Assembly: GCA_015680685.1 (NCBI GenBank)
Contig: MNCI01037805.1
Location: forward strand, 602,159-666,158
From: Gnetum montanum
Lineage: Eukaryota; Streptophyta; Gnetopsida; Gnetales; Gnetaceae
Reading direction: 5' to 3'
DNA: 64,000 bases
Positions 49,201-56,794 of the stretch are shown here, one piece after another. Position 1 is the first letter of the stretch; each line of letters starts with the position of its first letter. The translations under genes and the position numbers were made by a program. The notes under the pieces are model-generated. The model had not been told where the DNA came from. It saw only the letters and a list, made by a program, of their open reading frames with translations, and searched no databases.

Positions 49201-52200
49201 ATATGCATATAATTTCTCCAAACATTGCTAAAGCTTTTAGGGTACTGGGTGAGCAGCTTAAAAAACCACAACATGTAATCGTTAAGTTTCATAACATGGA
49301 AGACACAGAACATGTTTGAAGGAATTAAAGCCAATTGAATCAAAGTGAAAATGGGAAAAAAGTTTGGTTAAACGATAATCTCACTTAGAAAAAACTTACT
49401 CAAATGGCTGAACAATGGGAAAAGGTTGAAGCTACACATGAAAAGGGTCTTGTAGTATACCAAAATCATAACAAAGTGGTAGTGATTACAAATACACAGT
49501 ATTTCAAAAAATTTTAAAAAACATTTAAAATCATTATGCTATGGATTTATTACTATTGATGGTGGTATTGCAAATAAAGTTTTTTCTCTAATCAGTATCG
49601 GTTTCTTTGACTATTTTGATATTTTTAGTTTGGTATAAATGTAGGAGGATGAGGGCTCAAAATATTTTATTGTTCCAGGGTCCATTAAATTTTCTGCAAG
49701 AAATATTAGAGAAGACAAAAGAGGAAGGCCCTCCAAAGGCATTGTTTGCTTAGTTAAGAAATCTCTGGAGAAGTTTGCGCAATTACATTAAATAAATATA
49801 AGCAATAGATTTGGATTAAAATTCATTACATGCATGGTTGTGCTTTGTTTGCTGTTTGTTATTTTTAACAGAGAAGCTACACTACAATAATGCAGGTCCA
49901 TCTAGAAACTATCATTTTCAACATTTACAAATAGATATTGCATAATATAGAATAGAAGGAGATGTTTTTGTTTGTAGCATAGATTAAAAATGTGGATCGT
50001 ATCATGGATTGCCTTTTTAGGTAAAAGATTATGGGTCATGGATCATCTGGAATTGCAATCCATACTAATGTGAAATTGCATAAGTAAGAAATGATTTAAA
50101 ACAAAGATTTTAAAGGATTTTGCAATAAGCAAGCACTTCTATGAATAAAAATATTTAAAAAGTATGTGCTATTTGCCACTTGGCTATTAAAAAAAAAATA
50201 AGTAGTACCATTTTTTTATTGTTTGTTATCACCATGATGGCCTACATGTCCGCCACACAGCTATATGCAATTAAATTTAAAACAACTATTGGCCTTTCAT
50301 GTTATCAAGAACAACCCCACAATAGCACAATCCATGTTTATTAGTTATTTTAACATAGAAATAAGCCGTAATGTAAAGTAACACTAGCACCCCAATGGTA
50401 CTTTGGTTTCCTTGTAAAACTAGTGCTTAGCTTTGCTTGTCGAACCAAAGCTCCAAAGTTGCTGGAAAAACTAATGCTCCAACATTGCTAGAAGAACCAG
50501 CAGCAACCACAGGCTTTAATGTTCAAGCAAGGCTGATAACACCAATACGTTGACACAACACCAACAGCAACCACAGGCTTCGACGTTGCTAAAAATGCCA
50601 AAGATAAGAACAAACAGAGTGCCTAACTGCAATAGTATTCATTATTATGTAATCACACAAGACTAAAAATCATGATTCTAAATTGCATTTTTTTTTCTTA
50701 GCAGGTTACTACCACTCCTAATGGTGGGACAAGGTAACCATGCTGAAGTTGAAATTGAAATTGAAATTGATAGCAACTTCACCATTGTTGTTGGCCTCTT
50801 CGTGCTACATGGGCATGGGCCTGCAACCAATGGCCAATGAACAATAGGCATCCATTTACAACAGCCATTTGCAATAGTTGCATCTAGCAATCAACCTCAA
50901 AATCATAGCATAATAGTGCACTTGCCAACAACAAGGGCCAGGAACCAAGAACCAAGATTGCGGGTGTAGGAAAATGTTAATGGCTTGTGTTTGTCCAATA
51001 AAATAAGAATTGCAATTCTGATCTGATTTGATACATGCTTTTGTAGATCACAATCTCGATTTGCATTTTTAATCTATGGTTTGTGGAGATTTTGATGCTA
51101 GCATAGGCTCACAGCAAATAAAAATTATTCAACAAATTGAAAATGGTGGCAAAGACATTGATCCAAATCATTCTAGGATTGGATGGTCTAAAGATAACAA
51201 ATTTAATAGAATGGGACAACATCTTTTGGAATGTACAAAGTCTATAAATCTACTCATTCACAATGGTCTAATAAGCTTTCCACATTCTACAACATTCACT
51301 TTTACAGGACCTCAAGATAACTTCTGTATTGATTTGCTTTTGTCTTCCACTGAAAATATTTAGTATATCATAGAGGTTAAATTAGGAGATAAAGCTGATA
51401 AACTGATGTAACCATCATTTAGAGTTTCTATTACAAATCAATGTATCTGGTGATGTAGAAAAGAAGAAAAAAAAGGTATCAAATAAGAATAACAACAAAG
51501 ACCAAAGAAAAACATAAAGAGATTGTGCAAAATCAATGGAATTCTGAAGGATGTGTTAAGGAGTTCAAATAAATCTTATTAGAGACAGCTAAACAGGTTA
51601 CTAATGATTACAAACATAATGCTCATAAAAATTAGTTTGATGATAAATGTATATAAGCTAAAAGAGATATATAAATAACTGATAGGGAACAAAGGAAAAA
51701 TCTGATTAAGCAGCACAAATGCTTAATCAGGAAAAGAAGAGAATTTTTATTAGATAACAGTAGGAACATTTTGCATCCATGATTACAAAGGAGCCCAAAA
51801 GTTTTTGGAAATATTTTTGGGGCAAAGCTTCCCTATCATTCAATGTCTCTTTTCATGAAATTTTTGCTTTTTATTATAATCTCTTTTTAGGAGAAGTTGA
51901 TAATTGTTGTTTTAGTTTTTGATGTGCATCCATTCACATTGCTCTAAATGAAATAATAGAAGACATTAATAGATTGGCTATTGAAAAAACTACAGATTCT
52001 ATTGGTTTGTATGCTAAATTGCTTAAATAGGCAAGGACTTCTATTCATAGAGAAATTTGTCACCAGCTAAACATAATAATGTAAAATGGTTTGCATCACT
52101 GATGGAAGTTAGCAAGGCTATACTTCTATTTAAAAGAGAAAACAGAAACAATTTGATACTTGGAGTTGTCAAATGTGAAAGGCAAGAAAAAAATTTACTT

Positions 52201-55200
52201 GGAGCATATTAGAGGCAATCAACTAGAGTCAAAGTTTCTTCCAACTAAAATTCCAATCAAATCTCATAGCTTCATCAACAAGTTTCATTTAAGTTCACAT
52301 CAACTCAGGATAAAAAGTGGGGGATGGATTAACCTCCCTAAAGAATAGCACTCATGTAGGTTATGTTGGTCAAGAGCTTTTGAGGATAAGAAGCATATTT
52401 TTCTCAATTGTCCTCTAACTGATGATCTTAAACAAAACTATATGATTATAACAAAAAGTTTGTATGATCTATTTGTGCTGCATCTGGTGATGCCTAGCCA
52501 CTTTGTTGAATCTATTTTTATTTTCAATGAGATGAATGTACTGTGTATCCAATAGATCTTTTTTAGTCCACGAACATAATAAAATCTTTAGTTTTAGTTT
52601 TAGTTTCATTTTCTGATTAGTAACATATAAAAAGATGCAAGTGAAAATGGAATTCATACTGTTGATGGAAACAAGCTGACAGGAAAATCCTTCCACACTG
52701 GGGATAGAACACAGCTTACTCCACATAGAATCAAAAGCACACAGCTTATACCACATATAACCTTAAGTGGAAACATATCTCAAGTGTTTTATTAACAATA
52801 CAATTGTCTTTCTACTTCCCACAATTTCTTTGTAAAAATATAAGAATAAGGCAGACACCAATAGTTCACTGTAATTTCCAACTTGGAAGAAAAATTTGAA
52901 CACCCAATATGTTTAAAATGGATGGTGGCTTTCATCACAGATAACCAACACCATCTTAATATTTTAAGCCACTAATTTATAGTAATTATTACTCCTTGGA
53001 AAATTTTCAAGGGAAGCAAACACCATTCTACAAAATCGTATATGTCAGATGAAGAACAAAAAAGCCCATCAAGCAATTTCTATTTCATTCCATGTCAGAG
53101 ATGGAAACAAATTATGTATAAATTTGGTAGAAAGGCTAATATGAAATTGTGTCATCGTAGGCCCTAGTCTCACCTAGAATCTGGAATCCCATTTTCTTTC
53201 TTCAGTCTCTTCTCTCTCATTTTCTATAGTTTGGTTCCATTAATTTTTTTATACTACTATGAGGATTTCTACTACCAATGTCATCATTCTCTATTGGTTG
53301 CACTAGTACCTTTAAACAAGAGGGAATTTTTTTTTTCATTTTAAGTCTGAGATTTATATCAGATTTATTTGTTTTTGCTTGTTGATGTTTTGATATTCCA
53401 ACAAGTTTATAGATGCTTCAACCCTCCATTGTCTCTTGTATGCTATTATTTCAGCAATCATTCCATCATTGGCACCTGATAAAAGCAGCGATTTGTGTAG
53501 CACATATAAAAATAACTACTTTTATGAGGTAACAATGATAGAATGATCACCAAAATAATAGCATACACTAGACAATGGAGGGTTAAAACATTTATAAACT
53601 TTCTGGAATATCGTAACATCAACAAGCAGAGACAGATAGGTCCGATACAAATCTTGGACTTAAAATAAAAGAAAATCCAAAAGGTATAGGTGCAGCAAAC
53701 AGAGAATGACCATGGTAGCAAAAACCCTAGTGTAAGGATACCTCTTCTAATCCCCTTTGTTCCTTCCCTACGTTTGTGTTTGCAGGTTTTGGACTTGATG
53801 AAGACATCTTGGAGGGCTAGAAGACGTCTTGGATGAGACCTCAGGGTGACAGAAGACATCTTGATATCAGAGGAGACATCTTGTTGATTTTGCTAACATC
53901 TCAGGCAAGACATCTTGGTCCTGTAGGAGACATCTTGAACAAGACGTCTTGTTGAGTGAGGAGACATCTTGGGCAAGACATCTTGCCAACTAAGAAGACA
54001 TCTTGGGCCCAGAGGAGACATCTCCCAAAAACAATGGACATCTTCCCTAAGAGCTGGATTTTCACAGTAGATGACTTGTGAAAGTCAAAGATGACCCATA
54101 CAAGCAGGGAAACTTCTGAAATTGGTCATTCCAATTCAAGAAACAGCAGAAGGTGGCATGAAAGGATGGGAAACACTGAAATATCTTCAAGTGGAGCTTG
54201 AGGAAGGTTTCTTAGGGTTTTTCTTGTCTTGTTTCCTTATAAATCTGTGGCGTTTCATGCTTGCACCAGAGGAGAAGGGAGGAGAGCTTGTGCAAGGAAA
54301 TTGAGTGAGAGGCAAGGGAGAACACTTAAGAGAGGTTGAGAAAATCTCTTACAGGTGTCTTGTCTTGAGCTTGGGCTCCATGGTGATCAATTGAGAATTA
54401 AGAGGGGGTATGTGTGGCCTCTAAGATCCTTGGGAGAGTTGTGAGTTGAGCTTGGCACCTTATCTTTCATGTGTTTTCTTTGGATTTTGAGAGTTTTCTT
54501 AATATAAGGGAGATTTTCTCCATTTCATTGTGGTTTTGTTTTCTAACCGAGATTTGCTTGGAAGGTTGGGAAATGGGTCCTTTTGTGGTCTTCTGAGGTA
54601 GCACCCTTGCACCAACCCCTCATAGCAGCAAAAACAGCAGTGGAGAATGATGATTGAAACAGAAGCATTGAGGATCAACATCCATGCTTTTGATACCATG
54701 TCAAAATTTTAAAATTGAAAAACAAACTATGCAAAAATGAGAGAAGACTAGAGATCGAAAATGGAATTCCATATCCCAGGCCAAACCAGGGCCTACAGTG
54801 AGCCACTTTCATATTAGTCTCTAAAGTCCAAACCAAATATATACCTAACTTGTTTCCATCTCTCTAACATGAAATGATATAGGAATTGCCAACATTGTAT
54901 CCGAAAATACTGGAGTTTTGAGGAAGGTAGAAAAGGATATTTCTAAATAAATCTCCAACAAATAATTGCATCATTCATGATTACAGTAGCAAATTGAAGC
55001 ACTACCTACATAATCATTTTTAAACCATCCAACAAGAAATCTTTGATGATCAAAGGTTTGCATAGCTCACGTCATTGCATTTATAGCCGGTTCGTTTATT
55101 TATTTCTACACATGAAACACAACCGAAGTAGAAACTCGTGTTTCAGTAAACAGAGGACGCAGCCTCAGAATCTCTCTTCAACCAAAGTGCAAAAAATTAG

Positions 55201-55508
55201 AACAGAAATGCATAGCAAAACCAGACATGTACCCTCAAAAATCTCCCTTGTCGACAAATAAAACAAAATAAAATTGATGTCGATCTATAATAAACATGAC
55301 ATAACCAGTGGACGTATAAGCCGCACATGTTTGGAAAACAGAAAACAAATGAAAGAAATACAGTAAATAACAACCAAATTAAAAGTAAACACAGAGAGAA
55401 ATTACAGGCAATTGCCATTGAAATGGAAATAGCCGCAGTTGAAAAAACCGCAGCGCTGAAGCCCCTCGTACTCATTATGCTTATGCTGTGGCTCCAATTA
55501 CAGGGCAT
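33862..55508 (-). CDS. TRMO: tRNA (adenine(37)-N6)-methyltransferase, TrmO/TsaA family (9 exons)
   Basis: Nine exons joined on the minus strand give 421 codons plus stop (410 if the second Met at 55475 is used). All introns are GT-AG and all phases fit. Residues about 17-37 form a hydrophobic anchor, 40-90 a coiled coil, and from about 96 the TsaA/TrmO barrel: MKPIGIVQSCFS, GTPRQP, EYSHCWI, ATRSPHRPCPIG (188-198, the SAM-site signature) and GIDLVDGTPVLDIKPYLPY. Residues 249-421 are a C-terminal extension. Bacterial TrmO uses SAM to methylate t6A37 of tRNA-Thr(GGU); the same reaction is inferred here. No disabling change is visible, so the gene looks functional. The anchor suggests membrane association, but the compartment is unknown. 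The symbol is by family. Confidence 0.92.
34423..34512 (-). CDS. TRMO: TRMO exon 8 (C-terminal extension)
   Basis: 90 bp = 30 codons, acceptor tactttag|GGTGAC, donor ATTAAG|gtaaat. Encodes GDGVDDPLSIATLVFSEDF then ATQFAKCWEIK. Lies beyond the bacterial TrmO core. Confidence 0.9.
35202..35279. repeat. Perfect 39-bp tandem duplication in TRMO intron 7
   Basis: The 39-bp unit beginning AGGACTATCATTTGGAG occurs at 35202-35240 and identically at 35241-35279. The lack of differences implies a recent duplication. Confidence 0.9.
35385..35560 (+). mobile_element. Possible tRNA-derived SINE in TRMO intron 7
   Basis: GCAGCTAAAGTATAAAGC resembles an A box, and 36 bases on, AGAGGTTCAATCTCA resembles a B box (GGTTCRANYC). 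No poly-A tail or duplication was resolved. Confidence 0.4.
35632..35706 (-). CDS. TRMO: TRMO exon 7
   Basis: 75 bp = 25 codons, acceptor atgtgcgcag|CCAGTG, donor ATCAAG|gtgatt. Encodes PVLDIKPYLPYCDNVVGTVV then PDWIK, continuing the DGTP-LDIKPY motif from exon 6. Confidence 0.95.
35805..35864 (-). CDS. TRMO: TRMO exon 6
   Basis: 60 bp = 20 codons, acceptor attttgcag|GTTGAA, donor GGGACG|gtaata. Encodes VEGIHDRFLLLSGIDLVDGT. Too short to stand out as an open frame; found by family motif and splice signals. Confidence 0.93.
36832..37165 (+). mobile_element. Short RTE-derived element in TRMO intron 5
   Basis: The 3' end CATGTAGCTGACCCCATTTT, then GTTGAGACAAGGCTAGGATG, followed by (ATG)n matches the conserved 3' terminus of plant RTE LINEs (ATGTAGCYGACCCCA...GGGA.AAGGCT plus a short repeat tail). 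The upstream block CCCAAGCACAGATACAAAAG, with GAGGAGGGTTAGTGTGGGCA, resembles the other end of such elements as I remember it. It has no RT, so it is an internally deleted or SINE-like derivative. Confidence 0.6.
37170..38153. other. TRMO intron 5, remaining sequence
   Basis: AT-rich, no feature recognised apart from the RTE-derived piece upstream. Confidence 0.5.
38154..38246 (-). CDS. TRMO: TRMO exon 5 (SAM-site signature)
   Basis: 93 bp = 31 codons, acceptor catagatag|GTAAGA, donor GCAAAG|gtaaag. Encodes VRVPRLQGDKRGVFATRSPH then RPCPIGVSVAK, the most conserved TrmO block. Confidence 0.95.
38339..38531 (-). CDS. TRMO: TRMO exon 4 (TsaA domain)
   Basis: 193 bp, acceptor ccttgcag|AAATGG, donor GCAAAG|gtgtta. 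Encodes NGTPRQPLLISNARACLVLN through GLVEYSHCWILFVFHKNTDL to FRAK. Confidence 0.95.
38950..40840 (+). pseudogene. L1-type LINE fragment in TRMO intron 3
   Basis: GC-richer than its surroundings. At about 40277-40400 the plus strand reads GGDFNRQLFSWEKRGGK (one frame change) followed by SFKTLVQIWQVSL, matching the L1 endonuclease GGDFN...EKRGG...F block. Upstream, 39676-40070 holds open frames that could be ORF1 remnants (Pro/Ser-rich). It fades at a CCACCCCACAAAAAAG stretch near 40850. All parts are broken. Confidence 0.5.
41398..41477. repeat. 33-bp direct repeat, two copies, TRMO intron 3
   Basis: ATGAAAGCAATGCCAACATG...CTGGATAT at about 41398-41430 and again at 41445-41477, separated by 14 bases. 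Confidence 0.8.
41752..41849 (-). CDS. TRMO: TRMO exon 3 (start of TsaA domain)
   Basis: 98 bp, acceptor cttgttag|GCC, donor CTGAG|gtacct. Encodes ALRKALAEKSEDAQSFSYP then MKPIGIVQSCFSL. The Arg codon AG|A is split with exon 4. Confidence 0.92.
42957..42990. repeat. Interstitial telomere-like repeat (CCCTAAA)n
   Basis: Four and a half units of CCCTAAA, one with CCCTGAA, in TRMO intron 2. The plant (Arabidopsis-type) telomere unit is TTTAGGG. A short tract like this is usually a repair footprint or a telo-box, not a telomere. Confidence 0.9.
43710..43831 (-). CDS. TRMO: TRMO exon 2 (coiled coil)
   Basis: 122 bp, acceptor ttgggcgtag|TTTATATG, donor CAACAG|gtattg. Encodes YMQRKRTSIWQKKIHDLETS then LQNALKNRAAERKGRIRAQQ. 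An alternative acceptor after ..tatatgcag would shorten it by 11 bases and break the phase with exon 1. Confidence 0.85.
44188..44385 (+). mobile_element. tRNA-related SINE-like element in TRMO intron 1
   Basis: GTGTAACGAAGTGGTTAGTA resembles a tRNA A-box region, and about 40 bases on GGATTTGATTTC resembles a decayed B box. The body ends near GTTGTCTCAAAAAAA, a short A-rich tail. No clear duplication found. Confidence 0.55.
45623..45627 (+). repeat. Target-site duplication ATTAA, left (Copia)
   Basis: Matches 48945-48949. Joining the flanks keeps the LINE ORF1 frame open. Confidence 0.88.
45628..46299 (+). repeat. 5' LTR of Copia element
   Basis: 672 bp, TGTTGGAAAAG...CATAACA. It has an internal AAAGTGATGTTTGT duplication (about 45729-45755) that is single in the 3' LTR. 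TATAAATG-like box at about 45814. Confidence 0.92.
46302..46313 (+). promoter_or_regulatory. Primer binding site, initiator Met-tRNA
   Basis: TGGTATCAGAGC two bases after the 5' LTR is the standard Copia primer site and is undamaged. Confidence 0.92.
46455..47113 (+). pseudogene. Copia gag remnant
   Basis: A few early stops, then an open frame 46661-47113. UBN2-type blocks LHDLWQTLKNRF, FQDHLDEMMKNLNKLE, YALLDSLPDSWSAVVMSITT. The zinc knuckle is damaged: CWFYKKKGHLKKNRF keeps C and H but lacks the second and last Cys. Confidence 0.85.
47160..47656 (+). pseudogene. Copia protease and pre-integrase remnant
   Basis: LIDSGASFHIC retains the aspartic protease DSGA. It continues through YATNGKALKVLGIGSI and IRHVPEVTKKLISVLQLDDS. 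Then LYTLLADS...EVWHRRLRHIGWSSLKVL, a pre-integrase block, ends at a stop. A stop at 47448 separates the two parts. Confidence 0.85.
47690..48237 (+). pseudogene. Copia RNase H remnant
   Basis: WILKYLKGTKMHCLCF, then FVDANFAADHDT, GGATMSWLSHLQPLVTLSTT, ESKSIALTKACKEMLWMKRF, DSLSAIHLAKNSAYHAKTKH and NIADALTKL match the C-terminal RNase H of Copia polyproteins. Open from 47839 to 48237. Confidence 0.9.
48291..48944 (+). repeat. 3' LTR of Copia element
   Basis: 654 bp, same ends as the 5' LTR, with scattered substitutions between the two, so the insertion is not recent. Confidence 0.92.
48945..48949 (+). repeat. Target-site duplication ATTAA, right (Copia)
   Basis: Matches 45623-45627. Confidence 0.88.
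48950..49330 (+). pseudogene. LINE ORF1 remnant (coiled coil and RNA-binding part)
   Basis: Frame ALEEKIQGRTEI crosses the Copia insertion and continues NTVSKDNEQILLKLVILEAN, then a Lys/Glu-rich coil. Next comes GIPKKEDEKDKDLVKKIEKI...ISPNIAKAFRVLGEQLKKPQ with HVIVKFHNMEDTEHV. The last part resembles the ORF1 pattern seen upstream of some LINE endonucleases. A few stops are present. Confidence 0.6.
49660..51363 (+). pseudogene. LINE apurinic-type endonuclease, split by hAT-like element
   Basis: The N-terminal part reads YFIVPGSIKFSARNIREDK followed by RGRPSKGIVCLVKKSLEK, matching the GRPSGG-type block. After excising 49978-51078 and one 8-bp copy the frame reads EGDVFVCGDFDASIG, the catalytic GDFN block, and continues open to 51360 with NHSRIGW, NRMGQHLLEC, FTFTGPQDNFCIDLLLSS. 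The usual N of GDFN is D here. Confidence 0.75.
49978..51078. mobile_element. hAT-like non-autonomous DNA transposon (1.1 kb)
   Basis: Perfect 15-bp terminal inverted repeats CATAGATTAAAAATG / CATTTTTAATCTATG, extending imperfectly through ATCG. Flanked by an 8-bp duplication GTTTGTAG (49970-49977) / GTTTGTGG (51079-51086), one mismatch. Excision restores the LINE endonuclease frame. The 8-bp duplication and a CA-starting repeat suggest hAT. No transposase is present. Internal copies of GCAGCAACCACAGGCTT occur near 50498 and 50561. Confidence 0.82.
51940..52450 (+). pseudogene. LINE RT start and C-terminal Cys/His block
   Basis: EIIEDINRLAIEKTTDSIGL with YAKLLK is the entry to an RT domain (K..GSDGI-like block). 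Within about 100 bases the frame has jumped to the C-terminal end: FINKFHLSSHQLRIKSGGW, then CRLCWSRAFEDKKHIFLNCP. The catalytic RT core is missing, so an internal deletion of at least 1 kb is inferred. Confidence 0.65.
53075..53255 (+). repeat. Copia LTR fragment (plus orientation)
   Basis: CATGTCAGAGATGGAAACAA, GTAGGCCCTAGT and AATCCCATTTTC correspond in order to the LTR at 54699-54960 read on the minus strand. Truncated at both ends. Confidence 0.65.
53266..53726. repeat. Long inverted repeat (hairpin-forming), arms about 210 bp
   Basis: The left arm (about 53266-53483) and the reverse complement of the right arm (about 53516-53726) share blocks in order: TTTTAAGTC, GCTTGTTGATGTT, AACCCTCCATTGTCT, GTATGCTATTATTT, ATCATTC. 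The loop is only about 32 bp. Arms are imperfect, roughly four in five bases by eye. No known transposon termini were recognised. Confidence 0.8.
53795..54055 (+). repeat. GACATCTTG array
   Basis: About a dozen copies of (A)GACATCTTG or AGACGTCTTG at irregular spacing of about 15-35 bp, some in the near-symmetric form CAAGACATCTTG. Followed at about 54236 by CCTTATAAATCTG, a possible TATA box, so the array may be the U3 of an LTR. Confidence 0.75.
54686..54698 (-). promoter_or_regulatory. Met-tRNA primer site of minus-strand Copia remnant
   Basis: The minus strand reads TGGTATCAAAAGC immediately after the LTR end ...TTTTGACA. One change from the TGGTATCAGAGC consensus core. Confidence 0.7.
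54699..54960 (-). repeat. Copia 5' LTR remnant (minus strand)
   Basis: 262 bp, minus strand TGTTGGAGATTTATTTAG...AATTTTGACA, TG...CA ends, primer site adjoining. No coding remnant of the element was recognised nearby. Confidence 0.72.
55406..55508 (-). CDS. TRMO: TRMO exon 1 (start, membrane anchor)
   Basis: Two in-frame ATGs: 55508 (MPCNWSHSISI...) and 55475 (MSTRGFSAAVFSTAAISIS). The second is nearer the hydrophobic segment. The exon ends GCAATTGCCT|gtaatt in phase 1. The start choice is uncertain because a 5-codon upstream ORF ends 6 bases before the first ATG. The exon is inferred from phase fit and anchor logic; cDNA would settle it. Confidence 0.7.
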
Positions 55509-55514
55509 TTCGCC

Positions 55515-55532
55515 TCAACGGTGCACCTCCAT
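55515..55532 (-). promoter_or_regulatory. Five-codon upstream ORF of TRMO
   Basis: ATG GAG GTG CAC CGT TGA lies 6 bases before the first in-frame ATG (55508) and 39 bases before the second (55475). If transcribed it could reduce initiation at the first ATG. Confidence 0.5.
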
Positions 55533-55573
55533 TACTTGAAGTAAATTTCCGAGTGAAGTCTAATGCGCTGCTT

Positions 55574-55586
55574 TATTATTATATGG
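55574..55586 (-). promoter_or_regulatory. Candidate TATA box of TRMO
   Basis: The minus strand reads CCATATAATAATA about 70-80 bases upstream of the first ATG. A start site near 55550 would fit, just upstream of the uORF. Based on sequence only. Confidence 0.45.
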
Positions 55587-55589
55587 GGA

Positions 55590-56570
55590 TTTCGAACGCG
55601 CTATTGCTATTGTAGCAGGTCACATTGCGTAATTCTGCATGTCCATTAATTGAGGCATTCTTATATTTCAATGTAATTAATTCTTATAACAATAATGTGT
55701 TATCTAATTAGTAAGACTTTTGATTTTGAACTCTATATTATGGGTTTAATTTTTCTACCAACCTTCTGGAGACTCTACTTAACAGGATGCACACAGGATG
55801 CACATTGTGGCTGCACATCACTCAATGACTTAACGCTCATTTCACCAAGTAGGGTTCTTGGAGGGTTAATCAATAAGTAAAGGCATAACCTCTTTCAAGT
55901 GATTATGCTTAGGCTCAAACCCAAGTCTCATTTAGTTTCTTTATTGCTATTTGGTTATTCATTATCATTAACATTAACTTGATTTTTTGTTACTCAACTT
56001 CAACTTGTTTTTCTTCTACCTTTTTTATCAAAGCATCTTTCTTGAGAAACACTAAACAAATGTCTTAATAACAAAAGTTATAAAAATCAAAAATATTATA
56101 ATATGTAAGTGATTAAATGTAAGTCTTCATACCTACTTGTAATACTAATTTCTTTTTATGGTTAAGGTTGATTTTAACAAAAAAGAAAAAAGTCTATGAA
56201 TACTAAATGATGTGGAAATATATTTCATATACTTAATGGGAATAAGAAAATTAATATTTTCTTGCTCAACTCTTTGAAAAATCAACAGAAGATTAAATAA
56301 CATGATAAAAAACATAAAACTTTAGAATATTTTTTAGATTGGATATCAGAATAACCATACATATAAGTGTATGTTACATCAAAGCATTACCTTCCTCAAA
56401 ATGCAAGAAAAAAAAAACAAGAATAGTATTCAGCATAAGTGACTTAAATATTATGTTTTTGTATCACATCATTTAGTTGCGAAGTGAAATTTTGATTACT
56501 AGACTAAATTTAAATGAACACATATCATGATATAAGATCAACAACCAATGGAGTGTTGGAAACCAAAATA
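55590..56570. other. Intergenic upstream of TRMO
   Basis: AT-rich, no gene. ACTTAACAGGATGCACAC near 55778 resembles ACTTAGCAGGATGATCAC near 57761, so a short dispersed repeat is likely present in both places. Confidence 0.4.
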
Positions 56571-56571
56571 A

Positions 56572-56725
56572 TTGTAATATAGGCATACCCTAAGATATAT
56601 AGTCCAATTAGAATTTTATAAGTCAACATTGCCCACCAAAATCAAACCTATGACTTGAGCTTTCAAATCAAGATCTTTACCACTACATAACCCAAAATAA
56701 AATGATGCCTTAAGTGTGGCTTGAA
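56572..56725 (-). mobile_element. tRNA-derived SINE copy 1 (minus)
   Basis: On the minus strand an A-box-like TTATGTAGTGGTAAAGAT is followed by the B-box-like AGGTTTGATTTTGG, then GGGCAATGTTGACTTATA, TCTAATTGGA and TATATATCTTAGGGTATGCC. The same blocks occur in the same order in copies 2-4. Confidence 0.75.
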
Positions 56726-56794
56726 CTAGTAACCTTTTTCCTACAAAAGGATGAGCTAACTGCTTAAACTACTTATTTCTTAAGTTAACAATAG

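Larger units (their letters stand above)
45300..52560 (+). mobile_element. LINE of unusual (I/CR1-like) type, split by two insertions
   Basis: Discontinuous: ORF1 part (about 45590-45627 then 48950-49330), endonuclease (about 49670-49977 then 51086-51363), start of RT (51940-52080) and a C-terminal Cys/His block (52250-52450). Copia (45628-48944) and hAT-like (49978-51078) insertions interrupt it, and most of the RT is deleted. The endonuclease pattern (VCGDFDASIG, GQHLLEC, FTFTGP...ID) and C-terminal C-x2-C-x8-H-x4-C differ from the usual plant L1. The outer limits are approximate. Confidence 0.72.
43832..55405 (-). other. TRMO intron 1 (11.6 kb, transposon-filled)
   Basis: Donor CCT|gtaatt at the 55.4 kb end, acceptor gcgtag|TTT at 43832. 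It contains a SINE-like piece, a LINE with nested Copia and hAT-like insertions, a long inverted repeat, a GACATCTTG array and Copia LTR fragments. About 43.9-45.3 kb otherwise shows nothing recognisable. Confidence 0.75.

Noticed and set aside
53458-53859. 133-codon minus-strand frame as a gene
   Set aside because: It runs through the inverted repeat and into the GACATCTTG array, and its Cys/Phe/Leu-rich sequence has no recognisable motif.
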